Part shown: positions 32,019-44,437 of the stretch, in pieces
Numbering within the stretch: the stretch's first letter is position 1
How the letters are laid out: each line of letters starts with the position of its first letter
Source of the DNA: Gracilaria domingensis
Taxonomy: Eukaryota; Rhodophyta; Florideophyceae; Gracilariales; Gracilariaceae
Reading direction: 5' to 3'
Length of the DNA: 64,000 nucleotides
Assembly (NCBI GenBank): GCA_022539475.1
Contig: VCMS01000183.1
Coordinates: 62,001 to 126,000, forward strand
Translations under genes and position numbers: made by a program
The notes under the pieces: model-generated
What the model was told of the DNA's origin: nothing
Databases searched by the model: none
The model's input: the letters and a program-made list of their open reading frames with translations, nothing else

Positions 32019-33997
32019 TTACACTTGCGACCTGGGAACACAAATGCTGAATTGATTGCATACTAAGTCATTTGACATACATGCAATATTCTCTTCTGGC
32101 GAGCAGTTCTCGAACAAACCAACAGGCCGTTGGCATACTTTTCCGCCATTCTTGGGCAAACACGCAATGGGGAAACCGCTCGGGAAATACTTGGAACTCT
32201 GGTCCTTGTCAACTGCCGTTACACATCTCGGTTCATCTGGGCCAGGAAATGGATTGCAAGAATCTCCAATGTTCAGCGATAACGTAGGGTCAAAGCAACC
32301 TCGCTGAAAGGGTTTTGGTCTGAAAAATGGATCACACTTCAGATCTTCAATACATGAATCATCACTCTCGCAAGCACCCCCTATCCCTCGCTTCGGGCGG
32401 CATAAACGGACTCCTTGTCCGAAGGAGTTGAGAGAACATATCAAATTTTCTTTGCATCTCTGTGTCATTCGCGAACATAGAATCACATATCACATCATTA
32501 CAGTTAGTAGTCTTGCAGTGTAGAGCACTAGCAACGAAACTCAGAACTTACCAATCGGAACTGGGCAGAGACAGCACATGATTGCCACAAGCCCACTTCC
32601 CGAGCCGGGAGTCTGCAAGTGCTTGAACCTCCAACTTCTTCAGGATCAATCGCGCATACTGATCCTGGCACACAGGTCAATTCAGAGCAATCGCCATTAA
32701 TTGTCGCGAATTCGATCGGAATAGTTGGTGGAGTTTCCACTCGTTGACAAGTTCCATGTATGCAAAAGGAACCGTCCTCACAAGTAAAGCGGAAACGATC
32801 CGGACAAGAGGCACCAACTGGCAGAACTTTCATGCAAGTGTGCAGCGGGAATGGCGGAATCATACCGCCGTCCAGCGCGAGAACGCCGGGAGCCATGGCA
32901 CAAACAGCGCCGGGCGGACATATGGCAAACTCCCTGGCGCAAGGACCTCCCAACGGCACATACTCCCGACGCGTTCTACACGCGAACGTTCCCTGGAACC
33001 GCTTGGATATAGACAATCCCCGACGGCATTCTCGGGGGTTACCCCAAGGGTCAGGAGGACAACTGCTCAGCGGTGAGCCAGGCGTGCAGAAGTGTTGCAA
33101 CGTATCTGGCGCAGCGGCGTACTGCACACACTTGAATTCATGGCGTACTCGAGCGCAGCTGAGCCCCCTCCGCACGTCGCAGGCATCCGCCTCCGGGTCG
33201 CAGGGCGCACCAAGCTCGCGGAGGAGCTCAGTCTCTAACACGCAGACACCTGTAGATCCAGTCGGGCGGTTGCAGAGTAGGTCAGGAATGCGCGTATCAC
33301 GGAAGGAGAAAAGGCGACATTGGCGATCGCTGTCGCACTTTTCGCCCGCTCTCTGCAAGCGCTGGCAGACGCCTGGCTTATCGAAGGGGTTGCTGGAGGG
33401 GACACAGAAGCCGTCGCACTCGAGGTCACTGCCAATCTCAAGCAGACATTCGTCGCCTGGTGGCCTCCTTGGCTCGCATCGGCCGAAGCTGGTGCGGCAG
33501 AAGAAGCCGCGGTGCACCTGGCAGTGACAATCGCTTTGGCACGGGTCGCCCTCGAAGCCGAATGTAAAGCGGCGGCACGTCGGCTGCAGCTCACATACGA
33601 GGCCGCCCTCACACACAGCGATGGCGCCCATTTCGCAAGGCGAGCCCTCGGACGCCTGCCGTTCACATCTGCGAAAAATCGGGTTTGAGGTGTCGTTAGG
33701 GCGGCAGAAGGTGCCCTGCTCGCAGTTTATGGAGCCAAAGCCGGTGCACTTGGCGCCCTCTGGCAGGCGCAGGGCGCAGGTAGAGACGTTCCTGGCGCCG
33801 AAGCCGAAGATAAGGCCTTCCGGGTCCGGTGGGGTGAAGCAGAAGCGGTCGGGCGGGCACTCCACGTCGGAGAAGCACGATAGGGAGGACGTGATCAGCT
33901 GCTGCGGGGGAATCGGACGAGCTCGTTGGGGAGCGGCGCGCGCGGCCGCCACGAGCGCGGCGAGCGTTGCGATCGCTGTGGCGATGAAGTGCGACAT
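32019..33997 (-). CDS. secreted protein with Dickkopf-like cysteine repeats, two exons
   Basis: Exon 1 is 33997-32552 and exon 2 is 32459-32019, joined by a 92-base phase-0 intron; about 628 residues. Residues 1-21 form a signal peptide. The mature protein repeats the spacing C......C..G..C.......C......G..C (CFSDVECPPDRFCF, CEQGTFCRPND, CEGGLVCELQPTC, CESDDSCIEDLKC), as in Dickkopf N-terminal or colipase-like disulfide folds. No membrane helix follows. It differs from its GCC2/GCC3-type neighbours but belongs to the same secreted cluster. The ATG at 33997 is the one that gives a signal peptide; a TATA box, GGTATAAGG, lies near 34190. Role unknown; a matrix or cell-surface interaction protein is an inference. 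Confidence 0.8.
32460..32551 (-). other. spliceosomal intron, 92 nt
   Basis: On the minus strand the donor is GTAAGT right after codon TTG, the branch site is TACTAAC and the acceptor is ACACAG. Removing it joins the two frames in phase 0 (QFRL then RCKENLIC). The retained sequence would bring an immediate stop. Confidence 0.85.
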
Positions 33998-34187
33998 GGT
34001 TCAGACCGCGGCGAACCGGGTTTGGCGAAGCGCGGGCGCGGCGAGCAACATGCTCGAGTGCTTTAAGATTGCATCGCGACGGAGGCGGAGGCGGTTTACA
34101 GCTTGATTGTCGACGTGGAACCGTCTCCCGGCACATGCGAATCGGTAGAGACGAGGAGCTTCTGCAACCACCAGAGCTGAACGGCGT

Positions 34188-34197
34188 ATCCTTATAC
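34188..34197 (-). promoter_or_regulatory. TATA box for the gene at 32019-33997
   Basis: GGTATAAGG on the minus strand about 190 bases before the ATG at 33997. Confidence 0.35.
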
Positions 34198-34764
34198 CCT
34201 TAAGGTTTGCTCATATGTTTCTCAAGTAATTTACTTGTCCCCTAGACGCACCTGTTGCACTTTGCACGTTTTGTTCCACACGCGGGCTCACAGAACGCCC
34301 CTCATGAGGCACCTTCTCAAGACGGTTCTTGAGGGCCCAAGTGCCTTCAATCTTCTGCCAAATCCTCCGCAAGAACTGCATATCTCCTCCTGATTTTGCT
34401 TTGCTTACTGAGCTCTCTGCCCCTCTAGCTTCGGTAAGCACCGTCAAAGTTCTTCGAATGAAACGTCGCCCTTCTCGCTACGCCCTTTTCTAGCTATAAG
34501 CCGTGATGTTTTTATTAGCAAAGCTCCCTTCAGGAACTCCAGCGACCTACTTTGATCTGAAACAAAGCCTTTTCTAAGAAAATTCATTTAAAACACTAGA
34601 GGGTTTACGCAACCCAGTTCGTACAAAAATTCTCACTATCTACTTCTTAACTTTTGGGATCTTATCTCAAAATTGGAGAATTGGCCGTTTTCACACTTTA
34701 TAAATAGATTAGAAGAAATTGTTTCAAAGATACCATTGTTAGTCAATATTTTTTCTTACTAGCA

Positions 34765-34787
34765 TGCGCCATGTCACACGGCGCATT
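34765..34787. repeat. palindromic dispersed module, copy A
   Basis: GCGCCATGTCACACGGCG inside an AATGCGC...GCGCATT palindrome. Copies B (about 35833) and C (about 56365) have the same orientation. Confidence 0.55.
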
Positions 34788-35830
34788 TCAGGCTTTTTTC
34801 GGAGGCTGTTCAGATTAGATCAATGCCATACCAACAAATGAGATTTTGACGAAAAAATATTCCTTGTATGCATAAATTTGGGAGGTGGGCTAAGGTAATA
34901 TCCAGAACCTCTGTCTGTACATAATGCAAGTATAGATATATTCTTGATATTGCCTCCAAAAAATGGAAACGTGGAACATAGTCTCTTTCTCAAATATGTT
35001 GTAATTTTTCAATAAAAAATGACATTTTTTACGCTATTGTTACGGTGAATTATTTTCCTTTTTTTTTCTATACAATTTTGAATTATGTACACAGTGATTT
35101 CTTGTCTTTTTTGCTTGTTTGTGCTTTTAGATTCAAATTTTTAACCTCACCCTCCTAAAACGCTGCAAATTCTGTTTCAAAAATATGTCACTTTCCTCGT
35201 AATATAATACATTCAAAAATGCAAAGATTTATAGATCAGGGCTTTGCAATTTTACTTTGAAAAGCTTGCTTTCAAATCACTGATAAACTTTTCATTTAAA
35301 AAAGATTATATTATTTGAGATTATATTTTGAAAATCGTTTATGCATTTTTGAAGGAGATATAAGAGAAAAAATCTTGAATAATATTCATAAATCATTACT
35401 TGGTGCTTACAAAAAAAGCAAAGATCTACATCTTTATTAAAAAAGAAATGTTTTACGGCCTGGAATGAACAGAAATATCATGGAATTTGTAATAAATTGT
35501 TCAAAATGCCAAGGTGTCAAAAGCATTAATCCAAAGATGTTGGAACTTCTTGGACCATTTTATTTACAAAGTAAAACATGTAACGTGATCTCTAAAGCTT
35601 GCCGGAAACACCCAAAGGTGATCGCAAGGCTCCTTCTTTCTAGGGTCCGAAGCAGTCTTACTCTAATTAAGAGCTTATCCCAAAACAATTGTTGTTTTAG
35701 AACACTTCATACATTTCTGGCAACTATAGTTTGCAAATTAAAACACTGTCGAATTGCCCATTCTATACATAACATGTCTTCTTTTCATTCACAAACAGTA
35801 GCACACTACACAAAAAACTGTTGAGAAAAT

Positions 35831-35853
35831 GCGCTGTGTCACACGGCGTATTT
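35831..35853. repeat. palindromic dispersed module, copy B
   Basis: GCGCTGTGTCACACGGCG; upstream it shares TTCACAAACAGTA with copy C. Confidence 0.55.
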
Positions 35854-35980
35854 TTAAGTCATTTTTTGAAGAGACAACTGTGGAGGCGTCTCTAGGGGGT
35901 GTGTCCTGGCACTTTCTAGGACACACCCCCCCCTTCCCTGTCCGGCTGTTTTTCCGATCTTGAACTGAAGATGAAAAAAG

Positions 35981-36425
35981 TGCTTTGTAAAAGCTGCTCT
36001 TTTTTGTCCCCGCCTCTGGCAATCCTCAAGGCGCGCGACGCCCCGCGCGGCGGCGCGCCAAAGAATGACTGCACCGCCCCGCGCGGCGGCGTGCCAGAGG
36101 AGACCAACGCCGCCTCGTGCGTCGTCGCGCCGCCAAGGCGCGACGGCTGCGCCCCGGAGAAGAAAATGTTGGTCGCAGCTCCGTCGCGCGGCCGAGGGGT
36201 GACGGCCGCAAGAAAAGTAGTGCCGTCACCGCGTGGGCAAGAAAACAAGAAAGCTCCGCGCCGCGCTGCAAAGAAGCGTCGCCGCCGCCGCGTCGCCACG
36301 CTAGGGAGCGTCACCGCCGCCGCGGTGCGATGCAACGGAGCGTCGCCATTGTCTCAACGTTACGATGAGCACGTGCATAACAGGATACGCAAAGAAGCTG
36401 TGTTTTATTGGATGCAAGTCTAACG
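35981..36425. other. GC-rich block with short internal repeats
   Basis: CpG-dense sequence with the word CCCCGCGCGGCGGCG twice (about 36041 and 36077). Open frames of 140-150 codons run on both strands; the plus product is Arg/Ala/Pro-rich with APRGGAPKND and APRGGVPEET. No family is recognised, and high GC alone could keep the frames open. Confidence 0.4.
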
Positions 36426-38599
36426 CATCACGGTCAGACAGCTAAGTGCAAGAGTGTCCTGGTACACACGACGATATTGACATAAACAGACAGGATCACT
36501 GCAACACTTGATTATGCACGAATAAATAAGACCATCGGCTTTCACCCATGTTGGCAAGCAATATACGACGATATATGATCAAGCTCACAAAATGTCAAAC
36601 ATGGACTATCACAATGTGAAGCTGACTTTGATCGAACGTTTCGGTGCAATTGAGTAACCGACGAAGAGCATTTGTCCGACAGTTTTGGCACGTTTAGATT
36701 ACGTCGATTTGCTAAGTTCCTTGAAAATGATGGACTCTTTCTTCGATCAGGTAGGTTTTAACGCAAGAGCTAAGTTCGTGTTACTACGAAAGGCCGTCAT
36801 GGAGCTTGCAGGTCTTGCGCAGTTTATCAGTTTGGTTGGAGCAGATAACTATGAACCCTTGAAGGCCATCGCTAAGGAATTTGTCATTGGAAAGAAAGCT
36901 CTTGGATCATATGGTACCCTCAACGCTTTCCCACAGGCGAAGCATATTTTTCAACGTTCTAAAGAACCTGTTAGTCCAAGTCCGCTGGAGTCGAAAGTAG
37001 ATTAGTTGGCCGACCAGATGGCACAGTTATATCTCTTAGTGAAGAAGACTCAGAGCGCTGCGAATGTCACTGGACGTCAGAATACGGAAAACGTTTGTTC
37101 GTATTGCAGCCAACCCGGTCACTTTGCGTCGCGTTGTGAGCTTAATCCACACCAAAATACACGATGTGGTAATTATAGCATATTAGGTCACTTTGCAACT
37201 ACGTTCTGGAGAAAGAAAATTACCGATGTTCTGCGAAAAGTTGCAATTGAAGATTTGAAGTCCGAATCAGAGAGAGAAAAGTTGCTGAGTGAGAATCGAG
37301 GTTCCCAGAACACAGGCTAGAACGAAGTCTCAGTCGTGATTGCCGACCCTTCAGATTAAGACGATCCCGTTACTACCGCGAAAAGAGACGCGGAAAGGGA
37401 GCCTCTACCGAAGCAACCGCGAACTGGCCCTCTCTCAGGGATTTCGCCCTTAATGTTTCCCGAATCCCATATTACCAGGACTGTCTCTCAGCATGCCAAA
37501 GGCCCTCAAAAAAAGTCGAAAAAGACTAGGAAGGGCACCGGAAAGAAGTCTTAAGGGAAGTCCCTCGGGGAGTGAAGATCCAAGAACACGTTGGGAAATA
37601 TAACATTTACGAAGAATTGGCGAGAGCCCCTTCTGGCATCACTTTTGGTCAACTAGTCCGCGGTGATGCGGACGAGTCCAAGAAAGACATTCGGCGCATT
37701 CTTTCCGGAGGTTTTTCGTCAAGGCGTGTCAGTTACGCTCATACTCATTCACTCCCTCAGACTCTCAAAGTGGTGAATGTTACTGTCTATGGCACTAGTT
37801 CCCAGGCGTTGCTGGACTCCGGTGCTATCCCTAATCTTATGTCTATTGCGTTATGCAACCGGTTATCGTTGGAGATGAAACCGTCGAGTAGGAGGATTGT
37901 CGTTGCCGAAGGAACCAAATCCTTAGTTCGCGGAAGCCTGCACGATGTTCCCCTCGAGTTTGGTTCTTTCTGCGTCCCGTTGGATTTCCTGGTCGTTGAG
38001 AAGCCTCCCTTCAATGTGATCGTTGGCTGTCCTGCCCTTGAGTCACTCCAAGCCTGCTTGGACCTCGGTACTCAGCAAGTTTCTATGCAATTTGACGGCG
38101 CATCTGTTGTTTTGCCTCTCGATTACCATCGCCCTAGTGTAGTGTTCGACGAAGAGAATGAATACACCGACAGTGAGGATTTCACTTCCGCTTCAGAGTC
38201 GTTCTTCTCTGAGAGTTCAGAGAGCGACGACGATGGCTACGCGATCGCTTTCTCGAAGGGCAAAGTCGACACGTCGGTATATGCTTTGAATACTATGAAT
38301 GAAGAACAAGACTCCTTACAACCACTCGAAGAGGAATCCCATAACGAACTGGATAATATTGGTGCTACGAGTCTCGGTCAGGAAAGATCCTCCCCTGCTG
38401 ATCCTCAGGATTTGGAGGAAGGTATGAGACAATTGAATGTGAATGATGTTGAACCGGAACCTGCTATTACTACTCCTCACGCCCCTGGGGAAGCAAATAG
38501 AGAATTTGAGAACGCTGAAGAATCGGAGGAAAGCGCAGACGACGACGACTCCGAAGGCTCTCCATCAGATGAAGAGCATGAACGCGATCTCGTTGTCCC

Positions 38600-39480
38600 A
38601 GTCAGGGATGACGTTGTTCTTCTACGAGCCGAAGATGTGAGACGCCAACCTGATTATCTTATCTTTCGAGTCTACCGTCGTTATCCTCAGCCACCGGACA
38701 GAGAACAACTCCACCCTCACACTTCCGAACTTCCGTACGGAGAAATGGGTGTCCTAGAACTGGACAACAGCTCCGAACCAGTAGTTCGTTTCGGATTAGG
38801 CTGGCCTATGCCTGCACCGGCTGATGAAGAACCTTTCGCGGTTCCATCGCAAAGTGAAGTTCATGAAGACCATGTGATGGTTATAAGTCTTGACAACAGC
38901 AACGATGAGGCCGATAACCAGCTGAGCGGTCCAGCTGAGCCGAATGACGATCAGCGCCACTCGGTCTATCACGCCCCAAATCCCTCGTCTTTTCAGAGTT
39001 CCACGACAGACACTAGCCTTCAACCACCTGATCCACCCCTTATGTCAGCTGGCAACGATGGAGAAGATGAAGGGAGGAACTCTGGAGAGGACGACGAAGA
39101 AGATGAAGATTGTGTAGAAGTAGAATCTGAAGTTCATGAAGCAGAAGTAGATGTAGAAGAGCAAGTGGCGAATAATGTAAATAAAGGTAATTGTGGAGAT
39201 GATGAAGATGGTTCCTTACCGGAAAAAGTCGAACTGTCTGGCACCTCTCTCTACCGCGACCCTGTCCTCAGAATCTCTATTACGGACGAGGTCACTTTGC
39301 TACCACCTGAAGAAGGGGAACTTATCAGCGGCTTTCTTTTGGTTCGTGTCCAGATTCAGTACCCTGTACGCACTCCAGCGCACCTCCCTCACCTCGGTGT
39401 GCAGAACATGCCTTTTGGTTGTACCATGCTACTGGAGGAGGATGACGATTGCCATTACGTGATTGTTTTCGCGGAAGACC
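38600..39480 (+). other. duplicated module pair in the Ty3 linker
   Basis: Two segments about 650 bp apart share a pattern: DDVVLLRAEDV...LIFRVYRRYP...MGVLELDNSS, and DEVTLLPPEEG...LLVRVQIQYP...CTMLLEEDDD. Both are followed by acidic sequence. The position between protease and reverse transcriptase is unusual. No known domain is recognised. Confidence 0.5.
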
Positions 39481-42400
39481 TTCCTCAAGAAGAGTTCTCG
39501 TCGCAGGTTTCCCCACCACCTGTTGGGGGGTTGGAAGATCAACCCGGCCACTTGCATGCAGAGCCGCGTACAAATGGATCTGGTGAAGGACACTCTACTT
39601 CACGTGATAGTCAGCCGACGGTTGCGTTTCCCGATCCTGAGATCGAGTACTCACTGTTGGAATCTGTCGCAATTGATGACAAGGCTCGTACACTGGATCG
39701 AAGAGATTACCCTCCTGACACGAGTCACGAAGAAAACATCCTCAAAAGGCTTTCACATTTGCCCAGCGGGGAGCAACAAGAACTACTTCTCGTTCTAATT
39801 GATCTTGATGTGGTCGCCGGGTCTTCGTATGATCTTCGACAGGCAGATGTACCAGTCATGCATGAATTTTCACTGACATCCAGACTCCGATACACTCAAG
39901 AGTTCGTAGGCTTCCGCCACGACATGAAGAAGTCGTCCAGAAGGAACTCAGCAAGATGCTTGACGCTGTAATAATCAAACCTCGTACATCGCCATGGTTC
40001 TTTACGATTGTCATTGCCACCAAAAAGGATGACAAACTCAGGTTCTGTGTAAACTACTGAGCTCTAAACCAAGTTATGAAAGCGGACAGATGGCTCTTAC
40101 CTCTTATGGAAACATTTTTGATGACTTGGGCGGCTGTTCGTTTTTCACTACGATTTTCCTCTTCTCTAGGTACTGGCTCAGAATGTCACCTCGGTGTAAC
40201 GAGATGACTACCTTCGTCTGCCGTCAAGGAACCTATCAGTTCGAGTTCATGCCGTTGGGCTTGATAAACGCCCCCTCTACATTCCAAAGAATGATGGACT
40301 CTATACTCAATAAGTATCAGTTTGTAAGCGTCCATCTGGAGGACGTGGTCATTTCTTCGAAAGCCTTAGAGGATCTCGTCGAGCATAATAACTTGGTACT
40401 AAGGACAACTGCCTCCCATCGGTTAAAGCTGAAGATTTCTAAGTGCGACTTTGCCCATCCCAAGATCGAACTCCTCGGACATGTTGTCGACCAGAACGGA
40501 GTTGCAGTGGACGTGAGGAAAATCGAGGCCATCAAGGCGGCTCCGATCCCTAGGACAACCACTGAGTTGAGGAGTGTCCTTGGTCTTGCTGGCTACTACC
40601 GCCGATTTGTCACGCACTTTTCCAAAACGTCGGCCGTTCTCCATGCCGCAACGTCCGGAAATTGGAAACTAGAGTTTAACCATGAGATGGTTGAAGCCCT
40701 CAGAGACCTGAAGGAGAAGCTAACCAGTCCACCAGTGTTGGCCTTTCCAGACTTCAACAGTCCATTTCGAGTCGAAATTGATGCTTCTTCAGTTTCTTAA
40801 AGCGCCGTTCTCGCTCAAAAGAAATCTGATGGCATGTTTCACCCAATTCAATATGCCGGTCGGACTATGACTGCAGATGAAAAGAACTACGCGGTCTGTG
40901 AGCAGGAAGCGCTTGCTGTCATCTTTGCGTGCAAGAAACTTTGACTGTATCTTCTTGGATCAGAGCCATTTCAGTTGATCACAGACCATCAGGCGCTGAA
41001 GTAGGCGTTTCAGAAAAAGGACGTACATGGACGACTGGTCAGATGCCTCGATTTACTAGCTGAATACGAGTTCAAAGTTGTTTACCGCTGAGGGGATAAG
41101 AATTGTGGTGCTGATAATCTTTCTCGCTACTCCACGAAAAGGAAGCATCATGCCCCAGAGACGGCTACTACTGTTTCTTCCCCTACATTCGAGGCTTTCT
41201 CAGGCCTCGAACCCTATTATGCAAATATTGGTCGATATCTGAGTGAACTTCCGGTCGATGAGCCCAACTCGAGCCTCAGAGGTGCGATCAAAAGGAATTC
41301 TAAGAAATTTATGGTTTGGAATGGGCAGTTGTATCGTAGGATGGGATCGGGTCTACGGCTAGTTCCGGCTATCAGAGAAAGGCGCAGACTCTTGAAAACA
41401 TTTCATGACGATGTGGGACACCGGGATGTCAGAGCGACCAGAAGGCACGTCATTGATCGATTCTGGTGGCCTAATATTCACTCTGATGTCACAACCAACG
41501 TCAAGAGTTGTGAGGGCTGCCAGTTCATGGGCCCTTTTGTTACTTACCGAGCGGGAAAACGAGCCCCGCTGACGGATATCTTTCATACGTTTTCAATTGA
41601 TTTCGCGGGACCTCTGAGGGCGACAAGGAAGAAAAATAGATTCTTGCTCATCGGGGACGAACACCTCACTGGATGGCCGATCGCAATGGCAACTCGAACA
41701 TCTACTGCAGTCAACGTAGTTAAATTCATCAGAGGAGAGATTGTCGTACCATTCGGCTATACCCGCATGATTGTCTCCGATAACGCTACCTCCTTTCTCG
41801 CGTCAAGCGTTCAAGTTTATCTAATGCGTCATGATATCATTCTCAAGCCAGTGCTCCTATATGCACCTATGTCTAATGGACGCGCAGAAAGAATGGTAGG
41901 CACGATCAAGAGGGCGATCGCGAAAACGATTCATGATCAGAACTCTGATTGGGATGAAACACTCCCCGAGGTTCTCTATGGATATCGCACTCGACAAATG
42001 GCCGAATAATATTCTCCATTTCAGCTCATATATGGAGTACGGCCCCGAATGCATTCATCATATCCTCCTTGTCTGATAGCCACGCCGTCAATTAATCATC
42101 GTGAGGTGGAACTACAAGCCTCCACTCTTGGGAGGGCCACAAGTGTATTCCAGCAGCTTCACGGTCAAGACAATGAGCGCCGTGGACATCGGTTCGCTGT
42201 TGGAGACCAGGTACTGGTAATATGTGGTGAAGCCCTTAATTCTTCGGTGAAATGGCCATCATTCAAATCAAAGTTCTATTAACCATGCTACGTTGTTCTG
42301 GCCATTCATCCTCGGTACCTGTTGGTTTCTCCACACCGACATATGTCGAGAAGAGGTATTCACGCAAGACGCTTAAGACCTTATCATCCTAGACCAAGGC

Positions 42401-42541
42401 ATCTGATTCCTAGAACAGTACGACACGAAAGCAATGATCAGCCCCACGCGGCATGCCGGTCGTGCTACAAAGGGGACCAAATCCGACCAGACCCCCTGCC
42501 GACTATCTGAGGATAATTGTGGCTGGATGGTGACTTTCTGA

Positions 42542-43638
42542 ATGGCTTTTCCCTGTCAGCACGTGTGCGAACGATCTACAGAAGATCGCATGGAACCTAA
42601 TACATGTTTACTTTGGACTTTCAATAGGAATGGGCCGTACATAACCGAGGGTCTTCTTACTAAGCTGGTGTCGCTGACAGAAAGAGTGAACCCTTTCACT
42701 ATACCCCTTGTGGGTCAGCAGTTTGTCTTTTACTATTATTACTTGGCAGTCGCTCGTTATGGACATCTACTCCCCCAGAGGACTTACGGAGTAGAAGTGT
42801 CGAGCTTCCTGCAGCGGATTAAAGGAGGAGAGGCTTTCGAGATCGATCTGGTATACGATCAAGATCGCGATGACGTACCTCCTCCAGTTCAGATTGCAGA
42901 CACAACCCCAATAACGCCGACTCTTCTTGCCATGCCGATAATTGTTCACTACGAAGTCTACAATCAGGACGTAAACTACTTGGAAATGGGAATCGGTGGA
43001 CGTACACTTGAGAATTGGCTCTCCCCACTAGATTGTGGAGACTAGGAGAAGCATTGCATCATTTGGATTGGAATTGCTTTCATCTCTACTTGAGCATTCA
43101 CTTGATCTACGCCCAGTACTTCACGCAATATGCACACGTGATGTTGGGAAGGCTGCCTAGAAGATTGCCCCCGCAGATGAATAGGCTTGGTGCGGATAGG
43201 ACGATCGTCTTTATCTATGACTATGTTGTGGGAAAAAACGGACATCTACCCCCCGCAGCAACACATGAAGAACAGGTCGACGAGTACATACGTCGTATTG
43301 AACGACATGAAGAGTTCTTTGTTGAGATTCAACGGGATCCCGAGTACACAGAACCGCTGTACACCTTCAGGTCTACGACCGAAGAAGACTCTCGGGAGGG
43401 GCCGATTCCTCCGCTTTCACAGGATACATTCTTGGTCGCCCAGGCGTGGCGACCGCTGAGTGGGGGAGTGTGTGGAAGCGGATCTGATCACGCCGGGCGT
43501 GTGGCAGGAGAGGCGGATTGCAGGAGGTGTCCGTGGGCACCGCCGGACAATTCTTTTTGTATCTCGGGAGGCATATCCGGAGATATAAGGTGCCTTCACT
43601 CCCAAGCCCGCCCCCAGCAGCCGCACGGCAACTGCTAG
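42542..43638 (+). other. duplicated module pair downstream of the Ty3 integrase
   Basis: Segment one reads FYYYYLAVARYGHLLPQ...VSSFLQRIKGGEAFEIDLV; segment two reads FIYDYVVGKNGHLPPA...VDEYIRRIERHEEFFVEI. They are clearly related and so arose by duplication. The location is where some Ty3 relatives carry an extra gene, but no signal peptide or membrane anchor is obvious, and I do not assign a function. Confidence 0.5.
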
Positions 43639-43660
43639 AGTCGCGCGCCGCTGTGCGCCG

Positions 43661-44437
43661 CGGCTTTCCCCCCCCCCCCATGCGCCGCAATCGCCGAAGC
43701 ACACGGAAGCTTCGCTTGGAAGGGCTGTGTTAGAACGGGACTGGTAGGTTGCTGTGGAAAGAAAGCTTTCGCTATGACGGCAGGACCGTGGCTGGCGCCG
43801 ACGCCGCCGCGTTTCACTATAATTATTGATGCATCGCATCGTATTACGCGTCGCCAAGTGCCACCGCGCACCGAAGAATCTACTGGAGGATAATGACATT
43901 GTTGATTGCTGCTGCTGGTGCGGACGGTACTCGTCCGTGGAACTGATGGCGGTAACGGTTGAACTGTCACCCCTTTTGCTCGGTACTGGGGTGTCTCAAG
44001 TGATGGTGGAAGTGGTGGTAGAACCGTTGCTTGCTGCCGTCGGTCAATATTGTGGTTTCGGATGCTATAGTGGCCGCCGTCTGCGCTCGCTGCTGTGCGT
44101 GGTTGAGCCGCTCTGTGGCGCTGCTTCGAAGAGCCGCTACCGAAAAAAGGGTGCGCTGCTGTGATCGCCGCTTGTTCGCACAACTGGATGTTGGCTACTG
44201 CTGGTACTAGTCGTTGTTGCTGTCACTCACTGCTGAGCTAGGATTGTTGCTACCATCGCTGTGAGACTGTGCTGGTGTGAAAGTGGAGCTGCGGCTACTA
44301 GAAGATTGGCGCCGCGTGTGACTGCTGCTATGATAATGATGAGAAGGATAGTGGTATGGTGGCCATGGCATCGGCAGTGCGCTACGCTAGGAAGTGGTTA
44401 GTTTAGGAGGCATTTAAAGCGCATACAAGCAGAAGAA
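43661..44437. other. downstream of the Ty3 element, no gene recognised
   Basis: Probably LTR or flanking sequence. It is rich in GCTGCTG-like words with many Gly/Val-coding frames but no motif. Confidence 0.4.

Larger units (their letters stand above)
34211..35980. other. AT-rich intergenic region with two copies of a palindromic repeat
   Basis: No confident gene. A 78-codon minus frame at 34211-34447 has no motif. AT-rich sequence with T-runs from 34600 to 35460. Two copies of the palindromic module described below lie at about 34765 and 35833. Confidence 0.5.
36600..43660 (+). mobile_element. Ty3-type LTR retroelement, broken, with duplicated accessory modules
   Basis: Plus-strand parts in Ty3 order: gag end with a CxxC..GHF..C knuckle (about 37090-37200), aspartic protease with LLDSGAIPNLMS (about 37810), a long acidic linker, reverse transcriptase (about 39960-40800, MPLGLINAPSTFQRMM), RNase H (about 40800-41130) and integrase (about 41310-42050, HRDVRATRRHV and CEGCQ). 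Beyond the integrase lie two related segments of unknown function (42560-43040, 43050-43640). A polypurine-like GAGTGGGGGAG just before TGTGTGG at 43469, and a TATAAGG near 43585, suggest where the 3' LTR begins; no matching 5' LTR is visible. Broken in several places and older than the copia element at 14.9 kb. Confidence 0.8.

Noticed and set aside
33235-33688. Open frames on both strands over the Dickkopf-like gene
   Set aside because: They overlap the spliced secreted protein, which has a signal peptide and regular Cys spacing; the others have neither.
34211-34447. 78-codon minus frame upstream of the Dickkopf-like gene
   Set aside because: No motif, and the TATA box of the downstream gene lies close to its end, so it is more likely promoter-side sequence.
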